Source: SIAJ01 sp963773845 (GTDB taxonomy: Bacteria; Planctomycetota; Planctomycetia; Gemmatales; Gemmataceae). From it: DNA of 64,000 bases. Made by a program: the position numbers and the translations under genes. The notes beneath the pieces are model-generated. The model was not told where the DNA came from. It saw only the letters and a program-made list of their open reading frames with translations, and did not search any database. The stretch spans positions 647,927 to 711,926 of the forward strand of contig CAVZCU010000013.1 of NCBI GenBank assembly GCA_963773845.1, given 5' to 3'. Below, piece by piece: positions 26,589 to 37,291 of the stretch (its first letter is position 1; each line of letters opens with the position of its first letter).

Positions 26589-29532
26589 CTAGCCGAAAGT
26601 CAAAACTCCGAAGACATCGTCATCGCTAGTGGAGGCGTGGTTGTCGCTGATGTCGGTCGCCACGTCCACGAAAACGGTTCCGCTTGCGACAATGTAGACG
26701 CCGCCGCCCTGCCCAAGACCTGCAGTTCCATCGCTTCCGGCAGCACCGCCGTCCGCACGGTTCCGCTTGATCGTGCTGTGAACGATGGTGAGCGTCGAAG
26801 GAGTGCCGGTCAGGGGATTCGGAGTCCCATTCCAAATGCCGCCGCCCTGACCATTGCCGCCGTTGCCTCCCAGCCCGCCGGCGCCGCCGATGGCCTGGTT
26901 CGCAATGAGCAACGTATGGGACACGGCGCCGATTGCCCCGACGTCATTGACGATGCCGCCGCCTGTGCCGAGGCCGCCGTTGCCACCGAGGAGGCCGCCG
27001 GCGCCTGGGTCGCCCCCGGCACCCCCGGTGGCCTGATTGAGGACCAGCTTGCTGTGGGCGATGTCCATGGTGCCCCGCGCCCTGATGCCGCCGCCGGTTC
27101 CCACGCCGCCATTGCCGCCGTTGCCACTGCTGCCGCCGTTGCCGCCGCGACCGCCCGTGGCTTGGTTGCCGTGGACCGACAGATGGTCCACCGTGAGGGT
27201 CGGCTGGATAGCGGGTGTTTGACTGGCGACGCCCGAATTGATGGCGGCGCCGGCGCCGGGACCGCCGACGCCGCCGTTGGCCCCCGCGCCGCCATTGCCA
27301 CCCGCGCCGCCCGTCGCCTGGTTGTCGGTGAACGTACTGTGCTCGACGGTCAGGGTCGCGCTGAACTGAACGATGCCGCCGCCCTGCCCATTGCCGCCGT
27401 TGCCGCCCTTTTTCCCGGCAGCCGCCATTGCCGCCGGCGCCGCCGATGGCCTGGTTGCTGGTGAACGTACTGTGGGTGACCAGGGCATTGCTCACGTCGC
27501 CGACGTTTGTAATGGCGCCGCCGTTCCCCGACGCCGCCGTTGCCACCATTGCCGCCAGCGCCGCCGATGCACTGGTTGCCGGTGAACGCAGTGTGGTCGA
27601 CGATCAGGGTCGAGCCGGAACCAGCAACGAGGGAGCTGTCGTTCAGATTGGCGATGGCGCCGCCGACGCCGAGGCCGCCGCTGGTGCCATTGCCGCCGTG
27701 GGCAAGGTTGCCAGCGAAGGTGCTGTGCGACACCGTGGCCTGGCTGCCGCCTCGATTCGAGATGGCCCCGCCAAGGCCGCACCGCCATTGGCGGCGCCGC
27801 CGTCAGCACCGATGGCCTGGTTGCCGGTAAACGTGCTGTGTGCGACGGTCAAGGATGAGCCGGCGTCGTTCGCGATGGCGCCGCCGGCGGCCTCGCGAAT
27901 GCCGACCGACTCGTTGCCGGTGAACGTGCTGTGCGTGACCGTCCAGGGTGCCGCCGAAGACGTTGGCGACGGCGCCGCCCCCGGCGATGCCCAGGGCCGG
28001 GGTCGATGGCGCCGAAGAGGCCGTTCACCTCGTTGTTCAGCCCGGTGGCGAAGTAGAGCGTGTTCGGGTCGCCCCCGTTGCCGCCGATGCCGAAGGTCAA
28101 ATCCCAAAGGCCGTTGTCGCCCCACAGGAGCGGGTTGCCACTGCCGTCGTTGAGGGTGCCGAGGTACGCCCCGCTCACCGGGTCAAATGCGTTGATCTCG
28201 GTGTCGAGGTAGCTGAAGTTGCCGACCAGCAGCGCGCCGCCGAACTGGCCGAAGTTGGACGGGGCCAGCGTGATACCCCAGGGCGAGGCGAGCTTGCCGC
28301 CCGCAATGAGCTGCTTGATGAAGTTGCCGCTCGTGTCGAACACCGCCACCGCCCCGGCCCCCTCGGGGGCCCCGGACCGGGCTGCCGGCGAACCGGCCGG
28401 TGCGTAAGCCACGTACAAGTTGCCGCCGATCTCCTCCACGTTGAATGGGACCAGCCCGGCCGGCAACACGGGGTCCACGAATGCGCCGGGCAGGCTCATC
28501 AGGTTAAACGAGCTGTCGAAGACGTCGATCTCTCCCCTGCTTGGCGTTGGCGGCGTAGAGGAAGTCGCCGGACGCATTGCTTGCGGCGTCCAGCCCCTGG
28601 TAACCGGCTCCGGCAGGCGCTGCCATGACCTGGGCCGTCGTGCCCGCGCTCTCGTTCCAGGCGGAGATCGTGCCGTTCAGGTTGGCGTAGATGAACGTGG
28701 CGGGACTGCCATTCACCAGGAAGGACGAGGTGTCATTGTGGACCTGGCCGGTGGGCCCCTGGCTGCCGCTGGCGGTGGTCGGGATGGTGATCGTTGGCGA
28801 CGCTGGGCTGACGCCGGCCGCAGTCACGGCGTACATGGTGCTGACGTTGGTCTTCGTATCCGAAATCGAGAAGAGCCCAGTGTCGCTGAACGATGTACCC
28901 CACGGATCCTTGAGCAGCGGATCGGTGAGCTGTGCGAGGCCTGGGATATCGGAGATCAGGTTGGTCTGGACGTACCCGGTCTGAGTGGCGATGGCCCGGT
29001 TGTCCGCCATGGTCACACCGGAAAGTGTCACGTGCGCACCGGAATTGAGGATACCCCCACCCAGCGTCACGGGACCCAGGGGGCCGGCCACCGTGGTCGT
29101 GTTGGCCAGTCCATGGGCGATGGTCAGGTCACGGATCTCGACGTCGGTCGTACTACCGCTAATGTTGAACACCCGGCCGGCGTCGTTGCCGCTGATTGTG
29201 AGTTTGTTCGCCCCCGGTCCGTCAATCGTCAGATCGCCTGTAACGACGAGTTCCCCGCCGGTCAGGGTGATGGTGCCCTTCACTCCGTGGCCAAAAGCGA
29301 TCGCGTCGGGGCCGGGTTGGGCTTCCGCCGCCTGGATGGCCGCGCGCAGCGAACCGACGCCGTTGTCGGCGAGGTTCAACACGGTGAAAGTGCTGGGGAC
29401 CACACGTTCTTCCAGATTCTGGACCGCTAACACCTGCCGGCGCGGGCGGACGCAGGCTCGGCGGCTTCCCGGCCGGGCTGGGCAATGCGAGTGGGCGGAC
29501 CGTAAAGCGGTCTCGATCGATTGAAATGACAT
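26589..29532 (-). CDS. Exported beta-helix protein with embedded TIGR03118 propeller (about six frameshifts)
   Basis: Starts MSFQSIETALR at 29532 and carries the export motif NLEERVVPSTF. A parallel beta-helix begins with NGVGSLRAAIQAAE and GELVVTGDLTIDGPGANKL. At about 28980 it switches to a TIGR03118 domain (YVQTNLISDIPGLAQLTDP, DPWGTSFSDTGLFSISDT, ASPWGITLAPSNFGQFGGAL, LLVGNFSYLDTEINAFDP). It then returns to beta-helix/Gly-rich coils with repeated HSTFTGNQAIGGAGGNGG-type turns to the stop at 26589. One-base shifts occur at roughly 28540, 28010, 27945, 27780, 27520 and 27425; each junction continues the same repeat pattern. About 980 residues in total. Preceded by leader B. TIGR03118 is a propeller family of unknown function. 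A real pseudogene cannot be excluded given the number of breaks. Confidence 0.7.
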
Positions 29533-29554
29533 GAATCGTCTCCTTCGAGAATGC

Positions 29555-29655
29555 GGTCTGCCCTCGGATGACGACGGCCCTCTCGCGCGCAGACCGAGCG
29601 CCGAGGCGGTGCCGGGCCGGTGGGAGCTTGCTTGGCGGTAAGGACCCCACCGGCC
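29555..29655 (-). promoter_or_regulatory. Conserved structured leader, copy B
   Basis: Same layout as the other copies: GGCCGGTGGG paired with CCCACCGGCC around a loop with ACCGCCAAGCAAG, then CCCGGCACCGCCTCGGCGCT, then GGTCTGC paired with GCAGACC. The sequence between the last two arms is unrelated to that of the other copies, yet the arms are kept, which supports base pairing. It ends 22 bases before the beta-helix gene start, with AGGAGAC in between. Confidence 0.75.
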
Positions 29656-29697
29656 ACTTCGACTTTCATGCTCAACTGCCGTTGACGCGGCTGCTTG

Positions 29698-30802
29698 TCA
29701 GCGGTCAGTCTTTCCGGGCGGAACGACGAACGTGTGCTGAATCGTCTCCTGTTGGAAGCCGATCACTTCGGGGAAGCGCGGACCGGGCAGGAGTTGCACA
29801 TCGAAGATCTCTTCCACTGCGGTCTGGAATTCCAAGAAAGCAATCACCTGGCCAGTGCGCAGATCGACCGCCGCTACACCGCATTTCAGCTCCTCGCGCC
29901 GTTCGGCCAGCGGCACGCCGTCCATCGCGGACGTTTTGCGAATCTTTGACAGGCCGACAAAGGCAAATTGCCCGCACAATGCCAGTCCGCGGGCGAAGCC
30001 GGGCAATTCGGCCACCCTCTCTTGCCGGCCGGTGGCGGGATCGACGAGCACAAGTTGCCCGATCCCCGATTCCAGGAGCCACAGTCGGCCGTCATGCCAG
30101 CGCGGCGTGTGCGGCATCGACAGGCCGCGACTTATGATCTCTCCGCTCGGCACCTCCATCAAGCAACCGCCGTGGGGCTTGTTTTCCCGCCAGCCGCCGG
30201 CCGTGTCGGTCGCGCCCAGGGCGGTGACGTATCTGGGCTTGCCGTCCACGATGGCCAGGCCGTTCAGGTGACAACGGTCCTCCGCGACTATCGCCGTGAT
30301 AAACGGCGGCCGCCAGCGCGGCACGAAGCTGTAGTCAGGGTCCAGCGTGCAGAGACACGAGAACCGAGTGTTCACCATCCACAGCTCGTCTCCTGCCCAG
30401 GCTAGTTCGTGTACGCCGATGTCGCCCGTGACATGCGACGACCGCGGCAAATAGCAGGCGTCGTGCTGGCCGAGCGGCTCAATGCGCGGAGCAATGTCCG
30501 GGGCATTGCGTAGGAACCAGATTTCCTTGCGCGTACCGAGGGTTAGTCGAGATCCGTCCACTGCCAGCCCCATCGGCCTGTCAAACGTGCGGACCAGCAT
30601 CGATAGCCCGGCTCCCGCAATGCGAGCGACCAGCAACTTGTTGGCTTGGTAGGTGCTGATGAACAACGACGCTCCGAGTTGCCTTAGCAGCGCGGCGAAG
30701 CCGTCGGTCTGGGTGTACCGGAACTCGACGGCCGCCGGCGGAGGCGCTCGGAGTCATTGGCCCTTCACCCTTCACCGGCGGCATGGCGACGACAGCAGAC
30801 AT
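29698..30802 (-). CDS. TIGR03032 family protein (copy 2, one frameshift)
   Basis: Close paralogue of the protein at 23497-24591, sharing segments such as RTFDRPMGLAVDGSRLTLG, ACYLPRSSHVTGDIGVHELA, NTRFSCLCTLDPDYSFVPRW and LLESGIGQLVLVDPATGRQE. It starts MSAVVAMPPVKGEG at 30802, 21 bases after the upstream FG-GAP gene's stop. One extra C relative to copy 1, at about 30745, shifts the frame after 23 codons; the rest of the gene is intact from EFRYTQ-equivalent sequence onward. Function unknown; probably cytoplasmic. It is followed by leader B and the beta-helix/TIGR03118 gene, so it lies inside the longest of the three module operons. Confidence 0.85.
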
Positions 30803-30823
30803 GACGCTTCTCCCTTCGGCTGA

Positions 30824-32761
30824 TCAATCGTCGTTCAAAATCGTGCCAACTCCGCGACTCTTCGTGAACATTCCGTTGCCGCTAAGTCCGCTTAGATCGA
30901 CGTAGAATGTCTCGTCGGTCTCTTTCTTGCTGTCGCCCTTGACTTCAATCGTGATCGTTTTCGTCGTCTCGCCGGGGTTGAAGGTCAACGTGCCTGTTTT
31001 GGCAACGTAGTCGCTGTCGCCAGTGGTTGCCGTGCCATTGGACGTGCTGAACGACATCGTGACCGGCTGATCGTACGCGACTGAGAGTTTGACCGTGAAC
31101 GTGAACTGCGTTGTCTGATTCTTCCTGCCCTCCTTCTTGCTCACGTCGGTGATGCTGATCCGCGGTTCGTTGTCGAGGATCGTGCCAACCCCCTGGCCAT
31201 CACCGATCGTCGCGTTAGTCGCGCCCGAGAGGTTGACGGCGAACGATTCGGTCGGCTCGGGGAGGCGGTCACCCCTGACCGAGACCGTGAATGTTCGGCT
31301 GAGCTGGCCGCCCGGGATGATCACATCCCCAGACGCAGCCGTGTAGTCGCTGCCCGCCGTGGCGCTGCCGTCGACCGTCGACCAATGTACCGAAACGTCC
31401 TGCGTGTATGCGGCCGAAAGGCTCACTGTGAACGTTGCGAAGACACTACTGGTGTTGCCCTCAGTGATAGTCACGTCGTTGATACGGATGGACGGGTTGC
31501 CCGAGGACGGCCAGGACCGATTGTTGATCAACACGGAGACATCGCTGTAGCTGATCCCGTGATTGGCCGTGGCGACGTCAAGCCAGCCGTCGCGGTTGAA
31601 GTCGCCCGCCGTCAGGGCCCAGGGGTGCTCGCCGGTGACGAACTGGGCGGCGGCAAGGAATGTACCGTCGCCCAGACCGGGGAGCACGCTCACGCGGCCC
31701 GGAGTGTCATAATCCGTGTAATAGTCGGTCGCGGCGATGTCCACCTGATCGTCGCCGGTGAAATCGCCGAGCACGACCGCGCTGGGAACAAAGCCGGCAG
31801 CGTAGTTATGGGCCGTGCCGAACCCACCCAGACCATCGCCGAGCAGCATGCTGACGTCTCTGCCATCGAGGTTCGCCGTCACTAGGTCCGGCCTGGCGTC
31901 GCCGTTAACGTCTCCGAAGGCCACGGAAGTCACATGGCGGCCGCCGTAGAAATCGGTGGGGCCAATAAGGTGGCCGCTGGGGTCGCCCAGCGCCACGTTG
32001 ATGGTCGAACCCTGATCGGTCGTGGCGAAGTCCGAGAGGCCGTCGCCGTTGAGGTCTGCCGCAATAGCGGAGGTATGATAATAGTTGCCGAGGGGGATGG
32101 TGTTCGGAGCCCCGAAGGTCGCGTCGCCATGACCCAGCAGCACGTTGGCACGACCTTCGTAATGCCCGAACGGTTGATAACCGCCATAGTAGGAATAGCC
32201 GTAACCGTCGATGACATAGACATTCGACGTCACGCCGAGGTCCATTTTGCCGTCGCCGTTGAAGTCGCCGACTGCTACCGATGACGGCCTCGAACCGTCC
32301 GCCAGAGTAACGCTAGCGGGCGCCGCGAAGGTGCCGTCGCCGTGGCCCACAAGGACGCTCACGTCGTTTTCGTTGGCGGTCGCGATGTCGAGTTTGCCGT
32401 CGTCGTTGAAGTCGCCAACCGCGAGGGAGACTGGGAAGCCACCAGTATTGGAGTTCAGGGCCGGCTTGAAGGTGCCATCTCCCTTGCCCAGCAACACGCT
32501 CACCGACGAACTGTAGAGGTTCACAACGGCGAGGTCGAGCTTGCCGTCGTTGTTGATGTCGGCAGTGGCCACCGCATTCGGGAGGTGGCCGGCGGCGTAT
32601 TCCACCGGGGCAGAAAAGCTCGGCAGCGAGCGGTCGTCCAACACTTCAAGATTGGGCCCAAGCGTCGCGGCTCGAATCGCGTCCCGTCGCCGCTGTTGTC
32701 GATTGCCACGGTTCGGAGCCATGGTGGATCGGAGGTGTCGCAGCCAACTGGGAAATGACAT
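30824..32761 (-). CDS. Exported FG-GAP/VCBS repeat protein with two Calx-beta domains (copy C)
   Basis: 645 residues from ATG 32761 (MSFPSWLRHLRST), preceded by AGGAGAG. N-terminal export motif VLDDRSLPSFS. The FG-GAP/VCBS region (residues about 50-410) shows loops such as VGDFNDDGKLDIATA and VAVGDFNGDGKMDLGV. Calx-beta 1 begins near NPSIRINDVTITEGN and Calx-beta 2 near RISITDVSKKEGRKNQ, the latter ending KSRGVGTILNDD at the stop. Predicted calcium-binding surface protein. The last domain is nearly identical to the orphan Calx-beta tails scattered to the right. It is downstream of kinase 1 via leader C and is followed by TIGR03032 copy 2. Confidence 0.9.
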   Translation of the reverse strand: MSFPSWLRHLRSTMAPNRGNRQQRRRDAIRAATLGPNLEVLDDRSLPSFSAPVEYAAGHLPNAVATADINNDGKLDLAVVNLYSSSVSVLLGKGDGTFKPALNSNTGGFPVSLAVGDFNDDGKLDIATANENDVSVLVGHGDGTFAAPASVTLADGSRPSSVAVGDFNGDGKMDLGVTSNVYVIDGYGYSYYGGYQPFGHYEGRANVLLGHGDATFGAPNTIPLGNYYHTSAIAADLNGDGLSDFATTDQGSTINVALGDPSGHLIGPTDFYGGRHVTSVAFGDVNGDARPDLVTANLDGRDVSMLLGDGLGGFGTAHNYAAGFVPSAVVLGDFTGDDQVDIAATDYYTDYDTPGRVSVLPGLGDGTFLAAAQFVTGEHPWALTAGDFNRDGWLDVATANHGISYSDVSVLINNRSWPSSGNPSIRINDVTITEGNTSSVFATFTVSLSAAYTQDVSVHWSTVDGSATAGSDYTAASGDVIIPGGQLSRTFTVSVRGDRLPEPTESFAVNLSGATNATIGDGQGVGTILDNEPRISITDVSKKEGRKNQTTQFTFTVKLSVAYDQPVTMSFSTSNGTATTGDSDYVAKTGTLTFNPGETTKTITIEVKGDSKKETDETFYVDLSGLSGNGMFTKSRGVGTILNDD

Positions 32762-32781
32762 GTTCTCTCCTGTTCCAAGTT

Positions 32782-32884
32782 GGTCTGCGATACAATTGCG
32801 AAACATCGCATCGCGCGCAGACCGAGCGCCGAGGCGGTGCCGGGCCGGCGGGGGGCTTGCTTGGCGGTAAGGACCCCACCGGCC
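32782..32884 (-). promoter_or_regulatory. Conserved structured leader, copy C
   Basis: First stem GGCCGGTGGGG with CCCCGCCGGCC, where one T-A pair of copy B is a G-U pair here. Loop motif ACCGCCAAGCAAG, middle CCCGGCACCGCCTCGGCGCTC, last stem GGTCTGCG with CGCAGACC. It fills the gap between the kinase 1 stop and the FG-GAP gene and ends 20 bases before the ATG. Confidence 0.78.
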
Positions 32885-32928
32885 GCTTCAGTACTTTCAC
32901 GCGCTGGCCAGACACTTGGGCCTGACCT

Positions 32929-35900
32929 TCATTTCTTTTTGGTTTGCAATTCTGCCAACAACTTCTTGAAGTCCGCGCTCTCGCGCAGGCGCGTCGAGAT
33001 CTTTGTCCTGCTTCATGTGCTCGGCATCCGTGAAGCCGTCGGCGACGGCCTTGCGCAACCAGGCCATCGCCAGGTCGGCCTGCTCCTTCGCGAGCCGAGG
33101 GGCATCAGCCCCCGGAGTTTTCGGATCCTCTCGAATCACGGCCGCGCAGACTGCCCGGTTACAGGCCGCGTCGTACATCGCCCCGGCGTCGGTCGGCTTC
33201 CGGGCTTCGCTCTCGGCGGCGGCCGCGAGGCAGCCGGCGGCGTCCTTCTTGTTCCGAAAGATCCGCAGGCGGTACGTTGCCTTCATGTCGCCATCATCCA
33301 GCTCCAGGGCACGTTCCCAGTCGCGCGTTGCCTCGTCGTGCCGGCCGAGATCGTCGAGCACCGCCGCCCTCTCCCGAAATGCGGTGCACAAGAATTGCCG
33401 GGCAATTACCAGACGCGGCTCCTTCGCCACCACCGGTTCGAGCGCGGTGATGCCCTTCTGAAACCAGCCCAGCGCTGCTTCTGGCTGGCCGCCGCCTCGG
33501 ACCAGGACAGCGAAATTGCAGTAACCGCCGCCGAGGTCCACGGAATGCCGCGGCACGGCGGGAAAGTCCTTGGCGAGCTTCTCCAGGCTGTCCAGGGCCC
33601 GGAGGTAGGCCGCTTCCGACTCCGAACGTTTCCCTTGTTTCATCAGCACAAGGCCCAGGTTGTTGAAGTGGGCGGCCAGGGTCCGACGGTAAGCGGGCAC
33701 GGTCGGGAAGTCGGCGGTGAGCTTCTCCTCGTTGGCGACGGCCCGTCGATAGAGCTGTTCCGCCTCCTCGAGTCTCGCCCGATCATCATCCACCAGGCTG
33801 GCCAGGTTGTGCAGGGTCTGGCCCAGGTCGTGACGGTACTGAGGGACGGTGGGGAAGTCCTTGACGAGCTTGTCCCGATCGGCGACGGCCCGGCGAAAGA
33901 GCCGTTCTGCCTCCTTGCGCTTCCCCCGGTGCGCCAGCAAGCCGCCCAGGTGGTCCTGACTTTCGGCCAGGCTTTCGCGGTAATCCGGGTTGGCCGGGAC
34001 CTCGGCGGCGAGTTTCGCTTGGCTGTCCAGGGCCCGGCGGTAGGCGGCCTCCGCTTCCCGAGATGTCCCCCTCTCTGTCAGCGAACTTGCCAGGTTGCTT
34101 AGGCTCTCGGCCAGCGCGTTGCGATACGCTCGTGAAGTGGGAAAGTCGGCGACCAGCTTCTCCTCGATGGCCACAGCCTGGCGCCAGAGCCGTTCCGCCT
34201 CCTCGTGCCTCCCCAGGTCCGCTAGCAAGATGCTCAGGGTGTTGTGGTTCTTGGCCAAGCTGTGGCGATACTTCGGCTCCTCCGGGAAATCGGCGGCGAG
34301 CTTCTCACAGATTTCTTGGGCCTGGTGATAGGCCGCTTCTGCCTTCTCACGCTTTCCGAGATCCGCGAGCGGTACACCGATGTTCCTGAGGCTCATGGCC
34401 AGATCATGGCGGTACTCCGGCACCGTGGGGAAATCGGCGCTGAGCCGGGAGAAGATCGCCCGCGTTGCTTCAAAGTCCTGAAGGGCCGCCTCGGTTTCCC
34501 CCATCGCCTCCCGCACCACCCCCAGGCGATCGTAAGCTCGGCCCCGGCGGGCTTCGACTTCCGGATCATCACTCTTCTGGGCGGTCAGCTTTTGGAAGAA
34601 CGGGATGGCGCTTTCCAGCAGCTTCTTGCGCAATCGGTGGAAGTCGGCTCGCTTCAGTCCTCTGTCGTTGGTCACTGTCCCCAGGTACTTCTCGACTGCC
34701 TCGTTGGCCATGACGAAATTGGCTTCGGCTTGCTCCTTGGCCAGCCGCTCACCCTCGGCTCGCTGGGCTTCCGCATGCCTAGCTTCCCTGGCGTGAACCA
34801 GTCCGATCGTCGTGCCGACGATGCCACCGATCAGCGTCAGCAACACGATTGCGGCGGCCAGCGCCGGCGCCTTGTTCCGCCGCACGAACTTCTTGAGCCG
34901 ATACCCCGCCGACGGCGGGCAGGCCAGAACCGCTTCGTCGGCCAGATAGCGCTGCACGTCCATCGCGAAGCCATTGGCCGTCTCGTAGCGGCGGCTGCGG
35001 TCCTTCTCCAGCGCCTTCATCACGATCCAGTCCAGCTCGCCGCGAACCAGCTTCGTCAACTTCGCCGGTTCCGTGCCGCGGTTCGCCGACAAGGTCGGCA
35101 ACGCATCCGATGAACTCAGCTTGGTACTCGGCTTCGAGGGCTCATCCTCGCGGATCACGCGGAGCATTTCCAGCATGCCGGCCTGTTCCAAATCCTTCTT
35201 GGTGAACGGCGTGCTACCGGCCAGAAGCTCGTAGAGCAGGACGCCCAGCGAGTAGATGTCGCTGCGCGTGTCGATGTCGAGCTGATTGACTTCCGCCTGC
35301 TCGGGCGACATGTATTCCAGCGTGCCCACGATGGCGCCGAAGCCGGTGTGCAGCGTCGCTTCAGTAAGTTGCTGCCCGGTCGCCTTAGCCACGCCGAAGT
35401 CGATGACCTTCGGCACCGGACGATCGTCATAGAGCGCGACCAAGATGTTGCTCGGCTTGATATCCCGGTGGATGATGCCCTTCTGATGAGCATGCTGAAT
35501 GGCATGGCAGACCGGAACAAATAAACCCAGTCGCTGCCGTGGGGTCAGATGGCGGTCGTCGCAGTACTCGGTGATCGGCACGCCCTTGACCAACTCCATG
35601 ACGAAGAAGGGTCGTCCGTCGGAGGTAACTCCCGCGTCGTGGACCTTGGCGATGTTTGGATGGTCCATCAGCGCCAGCGCTTGCCGTTCCGCCTCGAACC
35701 GTGCCAGGACCTGCTTGCTGTCCATCCCAGGCTTGATCAGTTTGATCGCCACCTTGCGCTTCACCGGCTCGGTCTGCTCCGCCATCCAGACGGTCCCCAT
35801 CCCGCCTTCGCCGATTTCCTCCAGGAGTTTGTACCGCCCCAGCACCGTACCGGGACTGGCGCGGTTTTCGGGGCAACGATCGACGGACACCGTCTCGCCG

Positions 35901-36103
35901 TCGCCCGTAGCGGCTGGGAGTTCCGCCGGCCGTTCGAGGAAACTGCCTGCTTCCGCGTGAACCTGGAGCATTTGCCGCAACTGGCGCTCCAGCTCGACGT
36001 TGCCGCCGCTGGCTTCAGCGATGTAGGCGTCCCATTGCTCCGGCGGCAGCTTGCCGACGGCGTGCATGAACAACTCGCGGGCTTTGGGGAGGTCGGCAGG
36101 CAC
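32929..36103 (-). CDS. Membrane Ser/Thr protein kinase with TPR sensor (kinase 1)
   Basis: About 1057 residues. The N-terminal ~90 residues are a short helical domain. The Hanks-type kinase spans about 90-370, with the glycine loop IGEGGMGTVWMAEQ, VAIKLIKPGMDSKQV (Lys), catalytic loop GIIHRDIKPSNILV, DFGVAKATG and GTLEYMSPEQAEVNQLDIDT. One transmembrane helix follows (APALAAAIVLLTLIGGIVGT). About 12 TPR-like repeats of the form A...YRRAVA.EEKL..DFP..P.YR make up the extracytoplasmic part. The C-terminus is frameshifted near 32997; the corrected frame ends ADFKKLLAELQTKKK with its stop at 32929, matching kinase 2. The start used is GTG 36103. It follows ECF sigma 1 after a possible terminator. 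It would phosphorylate Ser/Thr in response to an envelope signal; the direct target, perhaps the sigma factor, is inferred. Confidence 0.9.
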
Positions 36104-36160
36104 AATACACCCCTTTTTGGTTCACAGATCAATGCGCAAGTCGAGTCAGAAGTGTCCGGC

Positions 36161-36217
36161 GAAAAAAGAAAAAAATAGTCCTCGCGCGGAGCGGCGCAGG
36201 CGCGGACCATGAGGACT
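36161..36217 (-). terminator. Intrinsic terminator between ECF sigma 1 and kinase 1
   Basis: On the minus strand, AGTCCTC (36217-36211) pairs with GAGGACT (36183-36177) around a GC-rich loop and is followed by ATTTTTTTC then TTTTTTC. This is a textbook Rho-independent shape. It overlaps the sigma gene stop codon and precedes the kinase start by about 60 bases, so the kinase may be read by partial read-through or from its own promoter. Confidence 0.6.
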
Positions 36218-36764
36218 ACACTCCATCCAGCAAACAGCGCAGCCGCACTTTGGCGTACGCCCAGTGTTCATACGCTGTCGAGCGCGAGATGCCGACCACA
36301 TCGGCCGCGTCCTCGAGCGACAGGCCGGCGAAGTAGCGAAGCTGAATCAGCCGGGCGGCCGTCGGGTCCTCGGCGGCCAGGCGGGTGAGGGCGTCGTCGA
36401 TGGCGAGGAGGTCCTCGTCCGGCGCGAGGCGGCCGACGTCTGCCGCCTCCAGAGACACCCGCCGGTTGCCGCCGCCGCGTTTGCCGGCGGCCTTCCGCCG
36501 GGCGTGTTCGACCAGGATTCGCCGCATGGCCTCGGCACACGCGGCGAAGAAGTGTCCGCGGTTCTCGAACTGCTGATCTCCCATGAGGCGCAGATACGCC
36601 TCATGCACCAGCGCGGTCGCATCCAGCGTATGGTCCGCCCGCTCGGCCGCCATCCGCGCTGCCGCCAGCTTGCGCAGCTCGTCGTAAACGACCGGCAGCA
36701 ATTCGTCGGCGGCCAGCGGGTCGCCGGCAGCCACGGCTTCCAGGATGCGCGTCACATCAGACAT
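36216..36764 (-). CDS. ECF-type RNA polymerase sigma factor 1
   Basis: 182-residue planctomycete ECF sigma factor (ECF_sub group typical of kinase-linked sigma factors). Region 2 has ELLPVVYDELRKLAAARMAA, ALVHEAYLRLM and HFFAACAEAMRRILVEHARR. Region 4 has AARLIQLRYFAGLSLEDAAD followed by VVGISRSTAYEHWAYAKVRL, a helix-turn-helix for -35 recognition. No anti-sigma gene is adjacent; the neighbouring kinase is the likely regulator by phosphorylation, as proposed for other sigma factors of this kind. Start MSDVTRIL at 36764; the 12 codons upstream (LRRHHAGGMLGF) are conserved among the three paralogues but also contain a promoter, so both readings remain possible. Confidence 0.92.
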   Translation of the reverse strand: MSDVTRILEAVAAGDPLAADELLPVVYDELRKLAAARMAAERADHTLDATALVHEAYLRLMGDQQFENRGHFFAACAEAMRRILVEHARRKAAGKRGGGNRRVSLEAADVGRLAPDEDLLAIDDALTRLAAEDPTAARLIQLRYFAGLSLEDAADVVGISRSTAYEHWAYAKVRLRCLLDGV

Positions 36765-36771
36765 GAATCCA

Positions 36772-36800
36772 AGCATACCGCCCGCGTGATGGCGTCGCAA
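36772..36800 (-). promoter_or_regulatory. Conserved -35/-10 promoter of ECF sigma 1
   Basis: TTGCGA (36800-36795), 17-base spacer, TATGCT (36777-36772), then 7 bases to the ATG at 36764, implying a leaderless or nearly leaderless mRNA. The same boxes, spacer length and distance recur at the other two ECF genes. CCGCCCG/CGGGCGG arms flank the -35 box in this copy and could be an operator. Confidence 0.6.
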
Positions 36801-36828
36801 TACACGGGCGGCGAGTGAAGATGATTGG

Positions 36829-37077
36829 TTAATCGTCGTTCAGGATCGTGCCAACGCCGCGGCTCTTCGTGAATAATCCATTGCTGCTGAGTCTGGACAG
36901 GTCCAGGTAAAACATCTCGTCGGCCTCCTTCCTGCTGTCGGCATTGACGGTGATCGTGATCGACTTGGTCGTCTCGCCGGGGGTGAAGGTGAGCGTGCCG
37001 GACTTTGCGGTGCCGTTGGTCGTCTTGAACGACACGGTCACGGGCTGATCGTAGGCGGCCGAGAGCGTGACGGTGAA
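36829..37077 (-). pseudogene. Orphan Calx-beta tail R1
   Basis: 5'-truncated terminal Calx-beta domain, from FTVTLSAAYDQPVTVSF to KSRGVGTILNDD and stop. No start codon or export signal is attached. Immediately downstream lies the ECF sigma 1 promoter; on the 5' side it abuts DNA leading to a plus-strand ATPase gene. It also lacks a short segment (SDYVAK equivalent) present in the intact genes. Confidence 0.8.
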
Positions 37078-37291
37078 GGCGCCGGCCGGTCGCACCTACC
37101 GACATCGCAACGCCGCGCTCGGCCGCGGTAACTTATTTCATCCACTCACTCACGGGTGGATGACTTGCGTTGCAACCCCCCTGGCGGGAGCCCTGCAATC
37201 CATTCTCGACGACTCCGCTCTAACCCCTTCGCCAGACAACTTCTTTTGCATTGCAACTCATGATCGCAAGCCATTTCTTCGGAGGTACACC

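Noticed and set aside
26589..27500. Resemblance of the GGNGG-rich repeats to mycobacterial PE_PGRS proteins
   Set aside because: The Gly-rich turns alternate with HSTFTGNQA-type beta-helix strands, and the gene has a planctomycete export motif; low-complexity similarity only.
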